From Caproicibacterium amylolyticum (GTDB lineage: Bacteria; Bacillota; Clostridia; Oscillospirales; Acutalibacteraceae): a stretch of 64,000 nucleotides of DNA. The notes below the pieces were generated by a model. The model ran no database searches, had not been told where the DNA came from, and saw nothing but the letters and a program-made list of their open reading frames with translations. Positions 16,878 to 26,184 of the stretch are shown here, in pieces (position 1 is the first letter of the stretch; each line of letters starts with the position of its first letter). The DNA is taken from positions 1,302,001 to 1,366,000 of the forward strand of contig NZ_CP060696.1 of assembly GCF_014467055.1 (NCBI RefSeq), read 5' to 3'. A program made the translations under genes and the position numbers.

Positions 16878-17711
16878 ATGCAGCAAACTGCCAATATGCT
16901 TTATTACGAAAAAAATGAGGTTCCATTTTTGCGGTTGCGTTCTTTTGAAGAACAAAAATGGCTGAACCATGCTTTCGCTACACGCTTGGGCGGGGTCAGT
17001 ACCGGAATCTACGCTTCCATGAATCTTGGATTCGGACGAGGCGACAAAGATAAATATGTGCTGGAAAACTATCGTCGCTTTTGCAGTGCAGCAGGTTTTT
17101 CTATTAAAGATCTGGTTGCCACCGCACAGACTCATAAAACGAATATTTTGCGGGTAGGTGTAGAAAACCGCGGAGCCGGTATTCTCACGCTGAAGCCGTG
17201 GCACGATATAGATGGACTGATAACCAATGAAGCAGATGTTTCTCTGTGTGTGTATGGTGCGGATTGTGTGCCGCTGCTTTTTGCAGACCCAATACATCAT
17301 GCTATTGGTGTGGCACACGCGGGTTGGCGTGGTACTGTTGCCGGAATTGCGGCAGTGACTGTGACTGCCATGGAACGTGAATTTGGAACCTGTGCGGCGG
17401 ATTTGCTGGTGGGAATCGGTCCATCGATTGGTCCGTGCTGCTTTGAAGTGGATGAACCGGTTGTAAAAGAATTTCTTGCAGTACCGGCATTTGCGGATGG
17501 TACTTGCATGAAGAATAAAGGAAATGGTAAGTGGAACATTGACCTTTGGGACGCAAATACAAAAATTCTGCAGCAGGCCGGTGTTAAAAAGATTGAAAAA
17601 GGGATGCTTTGTACCCGCTGCCGCCCTGATTTATTGTGGTCGCATCGGGCAACAGGCGGAAAGCGCGGAGGCATGTGCGGTATCCTTTCTATTACGGAGG
17701 CACTGAAATGA
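16878..17711 (+). CDS. pgeF: Peptidoglycan editing factor / YlmD-type multicopper-like laccase domain protein
   Basis: 277 residues; RBS GGAGGG. This family (DUF152, YfiH/YlmD) removes misplaced amino acids from cell-wall precursors and can act on purine nucleosides. Key blocks are QTHKTN with its histidine, GADCVPLLFAD with the metal-binding cysteine, and VAHAGWRGTVAGI with the second histidine. CTRCRPDLLWSHRATGGKRGG near the C-terminus is also conserved. It overlaps the next gene by the ATGA arrangement, so the two are translationally coupled. Confidence 0.92.
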   Translation: MQQTANMLYYEKNEVPFLRLRSFEEQKWLNHAFATRLGGVSTGIYASMNLGFGRGDKDKYVLENYRRFCSAAGFSIKDLVATAQTHKTNILRVGVENRGAGILTLKPWHDIDGLITNEADVSLCVYGADCVPLLFADPIHHAIGVAHAGWRGTVAGIAAVTVTAMEREFGTCAADLLVGIGPSIGPCCFEVDEPVVKEFLAVPAFADGTCMKNKGNGKWNIDLWDANTKILQQAGVKKIEKGMLCTRCRPDLLWSHRATGGKRGGMCGILSITEALK

Positions 17712-18607
17712 AAATCAAGTCCTGTAAATTGTGTCCGCGAAATTGTGGTGTTACCCGTACACCGCAGCAGGGCAGTGGCTTCTGCAAAATGGGTGCACTG
17801 CCGGTTGTTGCGCGGGCAGCACTTCATTTTTGGGAAGAACCCTGCATCAGCGGGAAAAAGGGGAGCGGCGCAGTTTTCTTTACAGGCTGTTCACTGCAGT
17901 GCATTTTTTGTCAAAACTATCAAATCAGTACTCAGCGAAGCGTTGGCAAAACACTAACACCGCAGCAGCTGTCCGATGTCTTTTTTCGGCTGATCGAACA
18001 AGGTGCAAACAATATTAATCTGGTAAGTGCAGCACATTTTGTTCCGGTTATCGTGGAGGCACTTTCACTGCGTCCGCTGCCGGTTCCGGTCGTTTACAAT
18101 TCCGGCGGTTATGAATCGCTGGAAACACTGCATATGCTGGATGGCCTTGTACAGATTTACCTGCCGGATTATAAATATCAGGACAGTGAGCTTGCAAAGC
18201 GCTTTTCCGGCGCGGCGGATTATGTTGAAACGGCGCAGAAAGCCATACTGGAAATGGCTCGGCAGACAGGTGCCTGCCAATTTGATGAAAATGGGATTCT
18301 ACAGAAGGGGACTATCGTGCGACATTTGCTGCTGCCCGGACATACAAAGAATTCTATTGCGGCGCTGGATTGGCTGGCTGAAAATCTTCCGCAGGGGGTG
18401 ATGGTAAGTTTGATGGGACAGTATATACCATGTGGCGCCGTTTCAGCTTACCCGGAACTCAACCGCAAAGTAACGGCCCGCGAATACCATAAGGTACAGC
18501 AGCATTTGTTTGACTTGAATTTAGATGGTTTTGTACAGGAACTTGCTTCTGCAAAAAAAGATTACATACCCGCATTCGATTTGACTGGTGTAGAAGCAAA
18601 TCGATAA
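17708..18607 (+). CDS. Radical SAM protein, pyruvate formate-lyase-activase-like
   Basis: 299 residues from an ATG overlapping the pgeF stop; GGAGG precedes it. The N-terminus has a CKLCPRNCGV cluster. The radical SAM motif is CSLQCIFCQNYQIS (CxxxCxxC-type). GAVFFTGC, NINLVSAAHF and the middle PDYKY block match the COG1313 family of uncharacterised Fe-S oxidoreductases. It carries a [4Fe-4S] cluster and cleaves S-adenosylmethionine. No formate-lyase-like partner is adjacent, so the target is unknown. Confidence 0.88.
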   Translation: MKIKSCKLCPRNCGVTRTPQQGSGFCKMGALPVVARAALHFWEEPCISGKKGSGAVFFTGCSLQCIFCQNYQISTQRSVGKTLTPQQLSDVFFRLIEQGANNINLVSAAHFVPVIVEALSLRPLPVPVVYNSGGYESLETLHMLDGLVQIYLPDYKYQDSELAKRFSGAADYVETAQKAILEMARQTGACQFDENGILQKGTIVRHLLLPGHTKNSIAALDWLAENLPQGVMVSLMGQYIPCGAVSAYPELNRKVTAREYHKVQQHLFDLNLDGFVQELASAKKDYIPAFDLTGVEANR

Positions 18608-18644
18608 TTCGGCATTTTCTTTCAAATTGTTCATAATAATTTCA

Positions 18645-18673
18645 TTGACACCACACATAATATATATTATAAT
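18645..18673 (+). promoter_or_regulatory. Full-consensus sigma-A promoter
   Basis: TTGACA (18645-18650) and TATAAT (18668-18673) with exactly 17 bases between them. It lies 43 bases before the hemolysin III family gene. Confidence 0.85.
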
Positions 18674-18715
18674 TTTATCTAGTAATTAAAACTATATGTG
18701 GAGCCGGTGATAGAG

Positions 18716-19429
18716 ATGACAGGAGAAATTCATTATAATATGCCGAAAGGTACGCAGCATTGGGCTGTTCGGGAAAGGCATCGTTCCCGCGGGAGGCGGG
18801 TATTGCACCTGCCGCGTTACACAGTCGGTGAGGAAATATTCAACGGTGTTACGCATGGGGTCGGCGCAATTTTCGCAGTTGCGGCACTTTTTCTGCTTTC
18901 GGCCTCTGCATCTTCACCAATGGCCAGAGCCAGCGCGGTTGTTTTCGGCAGTTCCATGATTCTGCTGTATCTGATTTCTTGTTTGTACCACAGCCTGAAA
19001 ATTTCTCGCGGGAAAAAAGTTTTTCAAGTGTTGGATCACTGCACGATCTATCTGTTGATTGCCGGGACCTACACACCGATTACGCTGCTTGCCTTTCCAC
19101 AGCCAACTGGGAAAATTTTATGTGCGGTGGCGTGGTGTGTTGCAGCGTTCGGCATCATTCTGAATGCGATTGATATGTACCGCTTTCGTGTGGTGTCTAT
19201 GGTTTGCTATATGGTACTTGGCTGGATGATTGTCCTTTTTTGGTGGGATTTATGGGTTGGACTTTCCCTGCAGGATCTGCTTCTTCTTATCGCTGGTGGA
19301 GTGCTTTACACAGTCGGTGCAATCCTATTTGGAGTTGGCAGAACCGTTCCATATATGCACAGTGTGTTTCATTTATTTTGTCTTGGCGGCAGTATTTGTC
19401 ATTTTATTTTAATTTACCACCTGATGTGA
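18716..19429 (+). CDS. Hemolysin III family (PAQR-type) membrane protein
   Basis: 237 residues from the ATG at 18716; a GTG at 18698 is an alternative. The basic N-terminus is followed by seven hydrophobic segments. Conserved PAQR residues appear in ISCLYHSL, LDHCTIYLLIAGTYTP and the final HSVFHLFCLGGSICHF, whose histidines bind zinc. PAQR proteins are metal-dependent lipid hydrolases in eukaryotes; bacterial members affect membrane lipids, and the cytolysin name is historical. It stands alone behind a very strong promoter. Confidence 0.92.
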   Translation: MTGEIHYNMPKGTQHWAVRERHRSRGRRVLHLPRYTVGEEIFNGVTHGVGAIFAVAALFLLSASASSPMARASAVVFGSSMILLYLISCLYHSLKISRGKKVFQVLDHCTIYLLIAGTYTPITLLAFPQPTGKILCAVAWCVAAFGIILNAIDMYRFRVVSMVCYMVLGWMIVLFWWDLWVGLSLQDLLLLIAGGVLYTVGAILFGVGRTVPYMHSVFHLFCLGGSICHFILIYHLM

Positions 19430-19567
19430 ACCAAAAAAGATGACGATATAAAAGCTTTAGAAATCAGTTGAGTGAAAAATCCAGTAAATTTGGGAATCTG
19501 CCTTTTTTTCAAAACTGCATAAACTGTACTCCTTTTTCGTATGGTATAGGGGAAGGGAAGTGTGCAT

Positions 19568-20464
19568 ATGATGCTGGTCAAGAAAAAAATACGCTGTGCA
19601 GCAGTCACACTGTGCGCGCTTTTGGCGGTTTTAGTGGCGGCATTTGGTTTTCACGCGAATTCTGTTGGAAAAGCAACAGCGGCCGCCGTAAGACCTCCGG
19701 TTGGGACGTCGATGCCGATTTTAATGTATCACAGCATGCTACCACCCACCACTATGCAGGGAACTTATATTGTTTCGCCGGAATTGTTTGAGCAGGACTT
19801 GCAGTATTTAAAAAAAGAGGGTTACACCACCATTGTCATGCAGGACTTGATAAATTATGTGAACGGGACAGGTACTTTGCCACAAAAACCAATCATACTG
19901 ACATTTGATGACGGCTACTTCAATAACTATAAGTATGCATATCCATTGCTAAAAAAATATAATATGAAGATGGTGCTGTCACCAATCGGCATTTGTACGG
20001 AACAATTCAGCAAGGCCAACAGCGACCACATTACCTATTCGCATGTAACATGGAAAGAACTAAACGAAATGCTCTCCAGCGGTCTGGTAGAGGTGCAGAA
20101 TCATACTTATAATTTACACAAAAGCAATGGTGGCCGGCTGGGCGCCAGTAAACGCCGCTCGGAAAGTGTTGCGGATTATCAAAAAATGCTGCTGGCAGAT
20201 TTGGGCCATGTTCAGGACTTAATGTACCAGAACACAGGTGTGCGGATGAATACATTTGTTTATCCGTTTGGTGCAATCAGCGAGGCATCCTCAGATGTGA
20301 TCAAACAGCTTGGGTTCCAAGCGACGCTGACCTGCAGTGAAAAGATGAACTATATCACAAAGGACGCGGAGTGTCTGTACGGATTGGGACGCTTTCTGCG
20401 GCCTCCTAAAATTCCGCCAGCTCAGTTTTTTGCCAAAAAAATTAATGTGATACCTAAAAAGTAG
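19568..20464 (+). CDS. Polysaccharide deacetylase (NodB domain)
   Basis: About 298 residues; ATGs at 19568 and 19571 both fit the AAGGGAAG site. A signal anchor (about residues 8-30) puts the enzyme outside the membrane. The NodB motifs are TFDDGYF (metal-binding Asp) and QNHTYNLH (the HxxxxH pair), with PFGAIS further on. It likely removes acetyl groups from peptidoglycan or a surface glycan. The substrate cannot be told from sequence. It shares a bidirectional terminator with the converging ATPase gene. Confidence 0.9.
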   Translation: MMLVKKKIRCAAVTLCALLAVLVAAFGFHANSVGKATAAAVRPPVGTSMPILMYHSMLPPTTMQGTYIVSPELFEQDLQYLKKEGYTTIVMQDLINYVNGTGTLPQKPIILTFDDGYFNNYKYAYPLLKKYNMKMVLSPIGICTEQFSKANSDHITYSHVTWKELNEMLSSGLVEVQNHTYNLHKSNGGRLGASKRRSESVADYQKMLLADLGHVQDLMYQNTGVRMNTFVYPFGAISEASSDVIKQLGFQATLTCSEKMNYITKDAECLYGLGRFLRPPKIPPAQFFAKKINVIPKK

Positions 20465-20472
20465 AGAATATC

Positions 20473-20518
20473 AAAAAAGTGCACAAAACCTGTCCGACAG
20501 GTTCTGTGCGCTTTTTTG
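20473..20518 (+). terminator. Bidirectional terminator between converging genes
   Basis: An A-rich arm with GTGCACA...AACCTGTC pairs with GACAGGTT...TGTGCGC and ends in TTTTTT. Both sides carry A/T tracts, so it serves the deacetylase and the P-type ATPase. Confidence 0.9.
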
Positions 20519-20528
20519 ATTGACTAAT

Positions 20529-22877
20529 TCATTCTACATGCCGCATCAGGATGCGTTCAATCAGATGCAGGAACATCATGAACATACTGAAAGAGGCAAA
20601 GATTAGTGGCAGCAGGATGAGAATCATTGGTGCATTCAGCGGTGTCAGACTAAACATCCCTCCGAAGAAAATATAAGAAAGAATGAAGCCAAGGCACATG
20701 GTTGCGAACAGTAAAATGTGTTTCCCATTGAAAGGCATACATACACGGAACAAAATCATGAAGAGTGTAACACCAGTCAGTACAACCGCAGCGGTGGAAA
20801 GTTGTGCCTGCGGCAGCTGCACAAAGAAATTAATGGCCTCCAGAAACAGTACGTTTAAAACCATTGTCAGCGCACCCGGAATTGCCTTTTTAATAATGTT
20901 CAGCATAAACTTGCCGTGCAGCCGCTCACGGTTAGGTTCCAAGGAAAGTACAAAAGATGGGATTCCAATCGTAAGTGCATTTAGCAGGGTAAACTGAATT
21001 GGTTCAAATGGATACTGGCTTTGAATAAAAATGAAGCAAACAGCGAGAATGGTGCTGAAAAATGCTTTTACCAGATACAGCGAGGAAGAACGCTGCAGGT
21101 TGTTGATGGAACGTCGTCCTTCGGCAACAATGTGCGGCATAGAGGCAAAGTCGGAGTCAAGCAGAACGATTTGTGAAACTGTGCGTGCAGCATCGCTGCC
21201 GGAAGCCATAGCGATACTGCAGTCGCTCTCTTTTAGTGCCAGTACATCATTGACACCGTCGCCGGTCATAGCAACATTATGGCCATCCGCTTTCAGTGCT
21301 TTTACAATCTGGAGTTTTTGCTGTGGCGTCACACGGCCGAAAACAGAATATTTTTTAACAGCATTTTTGATGTCTTCCTCGGTTTCGAGTGTGGTGGCAT
21401 CAACCCAGCTGTCAGCCCTTTCCAGACCGGCCTTTTTGGCAATATTTGCAACTGTAATCGCATTATCACCGGAAATTACTTTCAAATCAACATTTTGGTC
21501 AGCAAAATATTGTAAGGTTTCGCGTGCGCTTTTGCGGATGCGGTCACTCAGGAACATCATAGCGACCGGCTGAATATCCTCCGGCAGAGCCATGCCGTCA
21601 CCCTGAAACGGAGCGTTACTGTGTGCCAGAATCAGAACACGCTGCCCTTTTTCAGCAGCTTTGTCTGCTTGGGGGCGCAGAGTATCAAAACGCTGACCAA
21701 GGATGAATTCTCCGGCACCAATTATATACGTTCCACGATCGGCAAAGTGAACACCACTCCACTTTCGTGCAGAAGAAAAGGGAACTTCGGCAACAGGTTC
21801 CCAACCCGGATTTTCCGGGCATTTTTCTTTTAATGCTTCTGCCGTAGGGTTGTTGTCCTTTAAAGTATGTGTAACTGCCGCAATCGCTTCATACATGGCT
21901 TCTTCTGAAAAGTCCTCACACAGCGTATGCAGTTCGTCTACCTGCATAGTGCCCTCAGTGATTGTTCCGGTTTTATCAAGACAAATCGTGTCCACGCGCG
22001 CGAGCATTTCAATGGAATACAGTTCCTGCACCAATGCGTTGCGAAAAGAAAGGCGCACCACACTGCTGGCCAGCACAATGCTTGTCAGCAGAACCAAACC
22101 TTCTGGTACCATGCCGACCAGCGCGCCGACTGTGCTGACAATGGCCTGTGAATACGAAGAACTGGAGGTAACGGCGGCTTTGTAAAAAAGTGCTGCGCCG
22201 ACCGGAACCAGAACAAAGCCGATGACTTTAATGATCAGGTTGACACTGTTCAAAATTTCGCTGTTTGTTTTTTTAACATATTTTGCACTTCCAGTGATTT
22301 TGGCAGCGTAATTTTCTTTGCCAACGTGTTCTACCTGTGCGCGGCAGTTGCCGGAAACGATAAAACTGCCGGAAAGCAGATGGTCACCGGGATACTTGAT
22401 GACCGGGTCAGATTCACCCGTAATCAGGGATTCATTCACTTCACAACTGCCTATGGCAACAATACAGTCGGAACAGACCTGATTGCCGGAGGAAAGCTGC
22501 AGAATATCGTCCAGCACGACCTTTGAAACGGGTACTTCCCAGAGCTTTCTGTCGCGCAGAACGTGAGCTTTTGGAGCAGAAATCAGTGATAGCTTGTCTA
22601 TAGTCTGTTTTGCGCGAATTTCCTGAAAGCAGCCAACAACAGTGTTGCACAGCATTACGCCGAGAAACAACATGTTTTTAAAGGACCCAGATGTGATAAT
22701 GAGTGCACCAAGGATAATGTTTAAAATGTTAAACGGCGTTATAACGTTTTTTCGGACAATTTGCCCGATACTTTGTGTTTTAACGTCTTCCTCGCCGTTC
22801 ACAAGCCCTTGCTGTGTCCGTGCACGCACTTCTTCACGCGAAAGGCCTGCTTCCGGGTTGGTCGGTAAATGTTCCAT
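20529..22877 (-). CDS. P-type cation-transporting ATPase (CtpE-like)
   Basis: 782 residues from the ATG at 22877, with AAGGAG at good distance; an earlier GTG sits too close to that site. Phosphorylation motif DKTGTITEG (Asp about 301), actuator TGESDP, hinge MTGDGVNDVLALKESD, and PEGL in the fourth membrane helix. The short N-terminus and the PEGL-type helix match the CtpE-like subgroup, which takes up Ca2+ in mycobacteria, but the ion here is an inference. Around ten membrane helices are visible. It is a single leftward gene. Confidence 0.92.
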   Translation of the reverse strand: MEHLPTNPEAGLSREEVRARTQQGLVNGEEDVKTQSIGQIVRKNVITPFNILNIILGALIITSGSFKNMLFLGVMLCNTVVGCFQEIRAKQTIDKLSLISAPKAHVLRDRKLWEVPVSKVVLDDILQLSSGNQVCSDCIVAIGSCEVNESLITGESDPVIKYPGDHLLSGSFIVSGNCRAQVEHVGKENYAAKITGSAKYVKKTNSEILNSVNLIIKVIGFVLVPVGAALFYKAAVTSSSSYSQAIVSTVGALVGMVPEGLVLLTSIVLASSVVRLSFRNALVQELYSIEMLARVDTICLDKTGTITEGTMQVDELHTLCEDFSEEAMYEAIAAVTHTLKDNNPTAEALKEKCPENPGWEPVAEVPFSSARKWSGVHFADRGTYIIGAGEFILGQRFDTLRPQADKAAEKGQRVLILAHSNAPFQGDGMALPEDIQPVAMMFLSDRIRKSARETLQYFADQNVDLKVISGDNAITVANIAKKAGLERADSWVDATTLETEEDIKNAVKKYSVFGRVTPQQKLQIVKALKADGHNVAMTGDGVNDVLALKESDCSIAMASGSDAARTVSQIVLLDSDFASMPHIVAEGRRSINNLQRSSSLYLVKAFFSTILAVCFIFIQSQYPFEPIQFTLLNALTIGIPSFVLSLEPNRERLHGKFMLNIIKKAIPGALTMVLNVLFLEAINFFVQLPQAQLSTAAVVLTGVTLFMILFRVCMPFNGKHILLFATMCLGFILSYIFFGGMFSLTPLNAPMILILLPLIFASFSMFMMFLHLIERILMRHVE

Positions 22878-23036
22878 ATTTTGCACTCCTTATCCGACAG
22901 AAAGTATCTGACAGATATTATACTATATTCTTTGTAGAAAGGGTTATGAAAAGCAGCAATTTTAATATTTGTTCACAAATTGAGAATAATAAACAAAATC
23001 GCATAAGCTGGTTTGACGGATTCAGCAGTTTTCTCA

Positions 23037-23064
23037 TTGTGTTTCTTCAAAAAAGTGCTATAAT
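23037..23064 (+). promoter_or_regulatory. Sigma-A promoter of a short leader before the O-antigen-ligase-type gene
   Basis: TTGTGT (23037-23042) and TATAAT (23059-23064), 16-base spacer. The predicted start is about 30 bases before the terminator hairpin at 23103. The gap 22878-23188 otherwise holds only this leader and a second small inverted repeat (ATTTTCGCT/AGCGAAAAT) just before the coding start. Confidence 0.65.
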
Positions 23065-23102
23065 ACAAAGGTAACCATAAGATAGTAGAGGCAATGTGTA
23101 CC

Positions 23103-23131
23103 ACCGGGCTTTGTGCCCGGTATTCTTTTTT
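23103..23131 (+). terminator. Intrinsic terminator in the leader (possible attenuator)
   Basis: ACCGGGC (23103-23109) pairs with GCCCGGT (23115-23121) and is followed by ATTCTTTTTT. It lies between the promoter at 23037 and the gene at 23189, so full expression needs read-through. Confidence 0.75.
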
Positions 23132-23188
23132 GCATTTTCCCTTTCTAAAACAAAGGAATTTTCGCTGATTGAGCGAAAATGAAGGGAG

Positions 23189-24439
23189 TTGGTTTTCATT
23201 ACGCACGTGAAGTCGCTGTGTGGCAGATTAAAAGAAATTCTGTTTCAGCTTCAGCGGGATGCAGCATTTGCGGATAAGTGTTTGGCGCTTCTGGTAGCCG
23301 GTTCATTGTTTCTGCCGAGCAGTGTCAGCAGCGTAACGATTGTTTTGGCAGCATTTTATGTGATGGCAGATTATCAGCGCAGAGAGTTGGTGTTTCGGGC
23401 ACCCTGCATGAAGCTGCTGTTTGGCTTTTTGGTTTTGTCCTTTTTTGTTGCGGCAGCGTACAAGAACTACATGGGCATGGGCATGACACTCATGCTGCTG
23501 GCGATGCTGGTTTACGGCATGTATCTGCGCTACACAATGAACCGCCGTCTGTTTCATCAGATTTTGGATTTCATTTGTATCATGAGCATTCCAGCGATTT
23601 TGGCGGCAATCGTACAGAAATCGATTACTTTTGCCATTGATCCCAGCTACCGGCCGGTTTCTTTCTTTACAAATGCAAACTATTTCGGTACTATGATTGA
23701 GTTTACAGTGCTGATAACACTTTACCGTGCTTATACGAACCGGCAGTTTAGTCCGTTGTATGCGGCAGTGTTGGGGATGAACATGATTGGTATGTACCTG
23801 TGCAGTTCCATGTCTGCGCTGGCAGCCATGTCTTGCGGAATCATTGTATTCTTGCTGTATAAGCGCCGCTTTAAACTCTGTGCAGCTTATGTAGGCGTTT
23901 TGCTGCTCTTTTTCTTTGCCAATAATTTTCTGCCGGAGCTTTTTCCCCGTGTCGAGGCAATCGGCGCAACAACGAATCAGCGAGTGTCAATCTGGCACGG
24001 TGCGTTGGCCGGCATTTTACAGACTCCGCTGCTTGGCCGAGGCTTGCGTGCATACAGTATCATCCACGATATGGTTGGTACTTATGCTACCTATCATTGC
24101 CATAATCTTTATCTGGACTGTCTGCTGAATTTTGGTATAGTGGGCTGTACAGTGTTTGTACTTTTCGGCGGATATTATCTGCGGGATGTTGTGCGGCAGA
24201 TTCGTACACGTACCGCAGGCAATGCTGCCCTGTTGTTTTTGGCGGTTTTGTTGGTTACGCTGGTGCATGGCTGCACGGATGTCACCATTTCCTGGACGCA
24301 GACGGGAATGCTGTTCCTGATTGTTTTTTCGGCGACAGGTATCTGCACCAAAAAAGAAACGAGCCGTACTGTTCTTTCCGCGTATCACAGCTATTTTCAG
24401 CAGCCGGAGCTTTCTGCCAGCTATCTGATTAAAGAATAA
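23189..24439 (+). CDS. O-antigen ligase family (Wzy/WaaL-type) membrane protein
   Basis: 416 residues from a TTG at 23189; a GTG at 23207 is another option. The start is uncertain because the GGGAG site nearly touches the TTG. About ten membrane helices are visible. The large outside loop holds the R-x-x-x-W-x-x-x-L pattern RVSIWHGALAGIL followed by LLGRGL and the HNLYLDCLLNFG block, which is the family signature. Such proteins polymerise or ligate surface glycans. There is no glycan gene cluster nearby, so its substrate is unknown. Confidence 0.85.
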   Translation: MVFITHVKSLCGRLKEILFQLQRDAAFADKCLALLVAGSLFLPSSVSSVTIVLAAFYVMADYQRRELVFRAPCMKLLFGFLVLSFFVAAAYKNYMGMGMTLMLLAMLVYGMYLRYTMNRRLFHQILDFICIMSIPAILAAIVQKSITFAIDPSYRPVSFFTNANYFGTMIEFTVLITLYRAYTNRQFSPLYAAVLGMNMIGMYLCSSMSALAAMSCGIIVFLLYKRRFKLCAAYVGVLLLFFFANNFLPELFPRVEAIGATTNQRVSIWHGALAGILQTPLLGRGLRAYSIIHDMVGTYATYHCHNLYLDCLLNFGIVGCTVFVLFGGYYLRDVVRQIRTRTAGNAALLFLAVLLVTLVHGCTDVTISWTQTGMLFLIVFSATGICTKKETSRTVLSAYHSYFQQPELSASYLIKE

Positions 24440-24452
24440 TTTTCTGAATTTT

Positions 24453-24496
24453 AAAAATCCTGAACTGTTGGAAACAGCGGTTCAGGATTTTTTTAT
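24453..24496 (+). terminator. Intrinsic terminator
   Basis: AAATCCTGAAC pairs with GTTCAGGATTT, with an inner CTGTT/AACAG stem, then a T run. Confidence 0.9.
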
Positions 24497-24559
24497 TTTT
24501 CTTTAAAGCAGGAGATGACAGAATCCATGGAAAATGGGTCATACTATATGAAATAGTGA

Positions 24560-25867
<1,308 letters not shown>

Positions 25868-26131
25868 AGCAAAATGCTTCATCGAGAATTTTGCTACGTG
25901 CATGTTAACTATATGTGTAAAGTAAATCACTTTATATAGTTGGAAAAGCCAGTATTAATGCGAAGATTCAAACTACAGCAATGGCAAGGAAACTGCTGCT
26001 ATACGGAAGTGAAAGACCTTCACAGAACATGGCGAACAGAACTGGAAAGCTTTACAGGAAATTCGGTATAAAACCTGTAAAATAAATCACTTGCCAAGAA
26101 AATTTCAGGTATGCCCGCCTGTTGTGCGATA
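25868..26131 (+). other. Intergenic region with three hairpins and a repeated 16-mer
   Basis: Hairpin 1: AGCAAAAT (25868-25875) with ATTTTGCT (25888-25895). Hairpin 2: AACTATA (25907-25913) with TATAGTT (25935-25941), inner TAAAG/CTTTA. Hairpin 3: TTACAGG (26052-26058) with CCTGTAA (26074-26080). The 16-mer GTAAAGTAAATCACTT at 25917 recurs at 26077 with one difference, overlapping or following a hairpin both times. No gene is visible and I can assign no known RNA family. Confidence 0.5.
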
Positions 26132-26184
26132 AATTGACAAACTCCAGCATACACATAAAAATGAAAAATCTGGAGGTGTCAATT
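26132..26184 (+). promoter_or_regulatory. Hairpin covering the ribosome binding site of the D,D-carboxypeptidase gene
   Basis: AATTGACAAACTCCAG (26132-26147) pairs with CTGGAGGTGTCAATT (26170-26184), 14 pairs with one small bulge. The second arm contains the GGAGG site (26172-26176) and ends at the ATG (26185). Closed, it would block translation. TTGACA at 26134-26139 could also be read as a -35 box, but no matching -10 box follows before the start. Confidence 0.65.

Noticed and set aside
23013..23018. TTGACG as an alternative -35 box before the O-antigen-ligase-type gene
   Set aside because: No acceptable -10 box lies 16-18 bases downstream, while TTGTGT at 23037 pairs well with TATAAT at 23059.
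26122..26184. N-terminal extension of the carboxypeptidase from an earlier in-frame start
   Set aside because: The extension would run through the hairpin and the ribosome binding site, and would place the signal peptide too deep in the protein.
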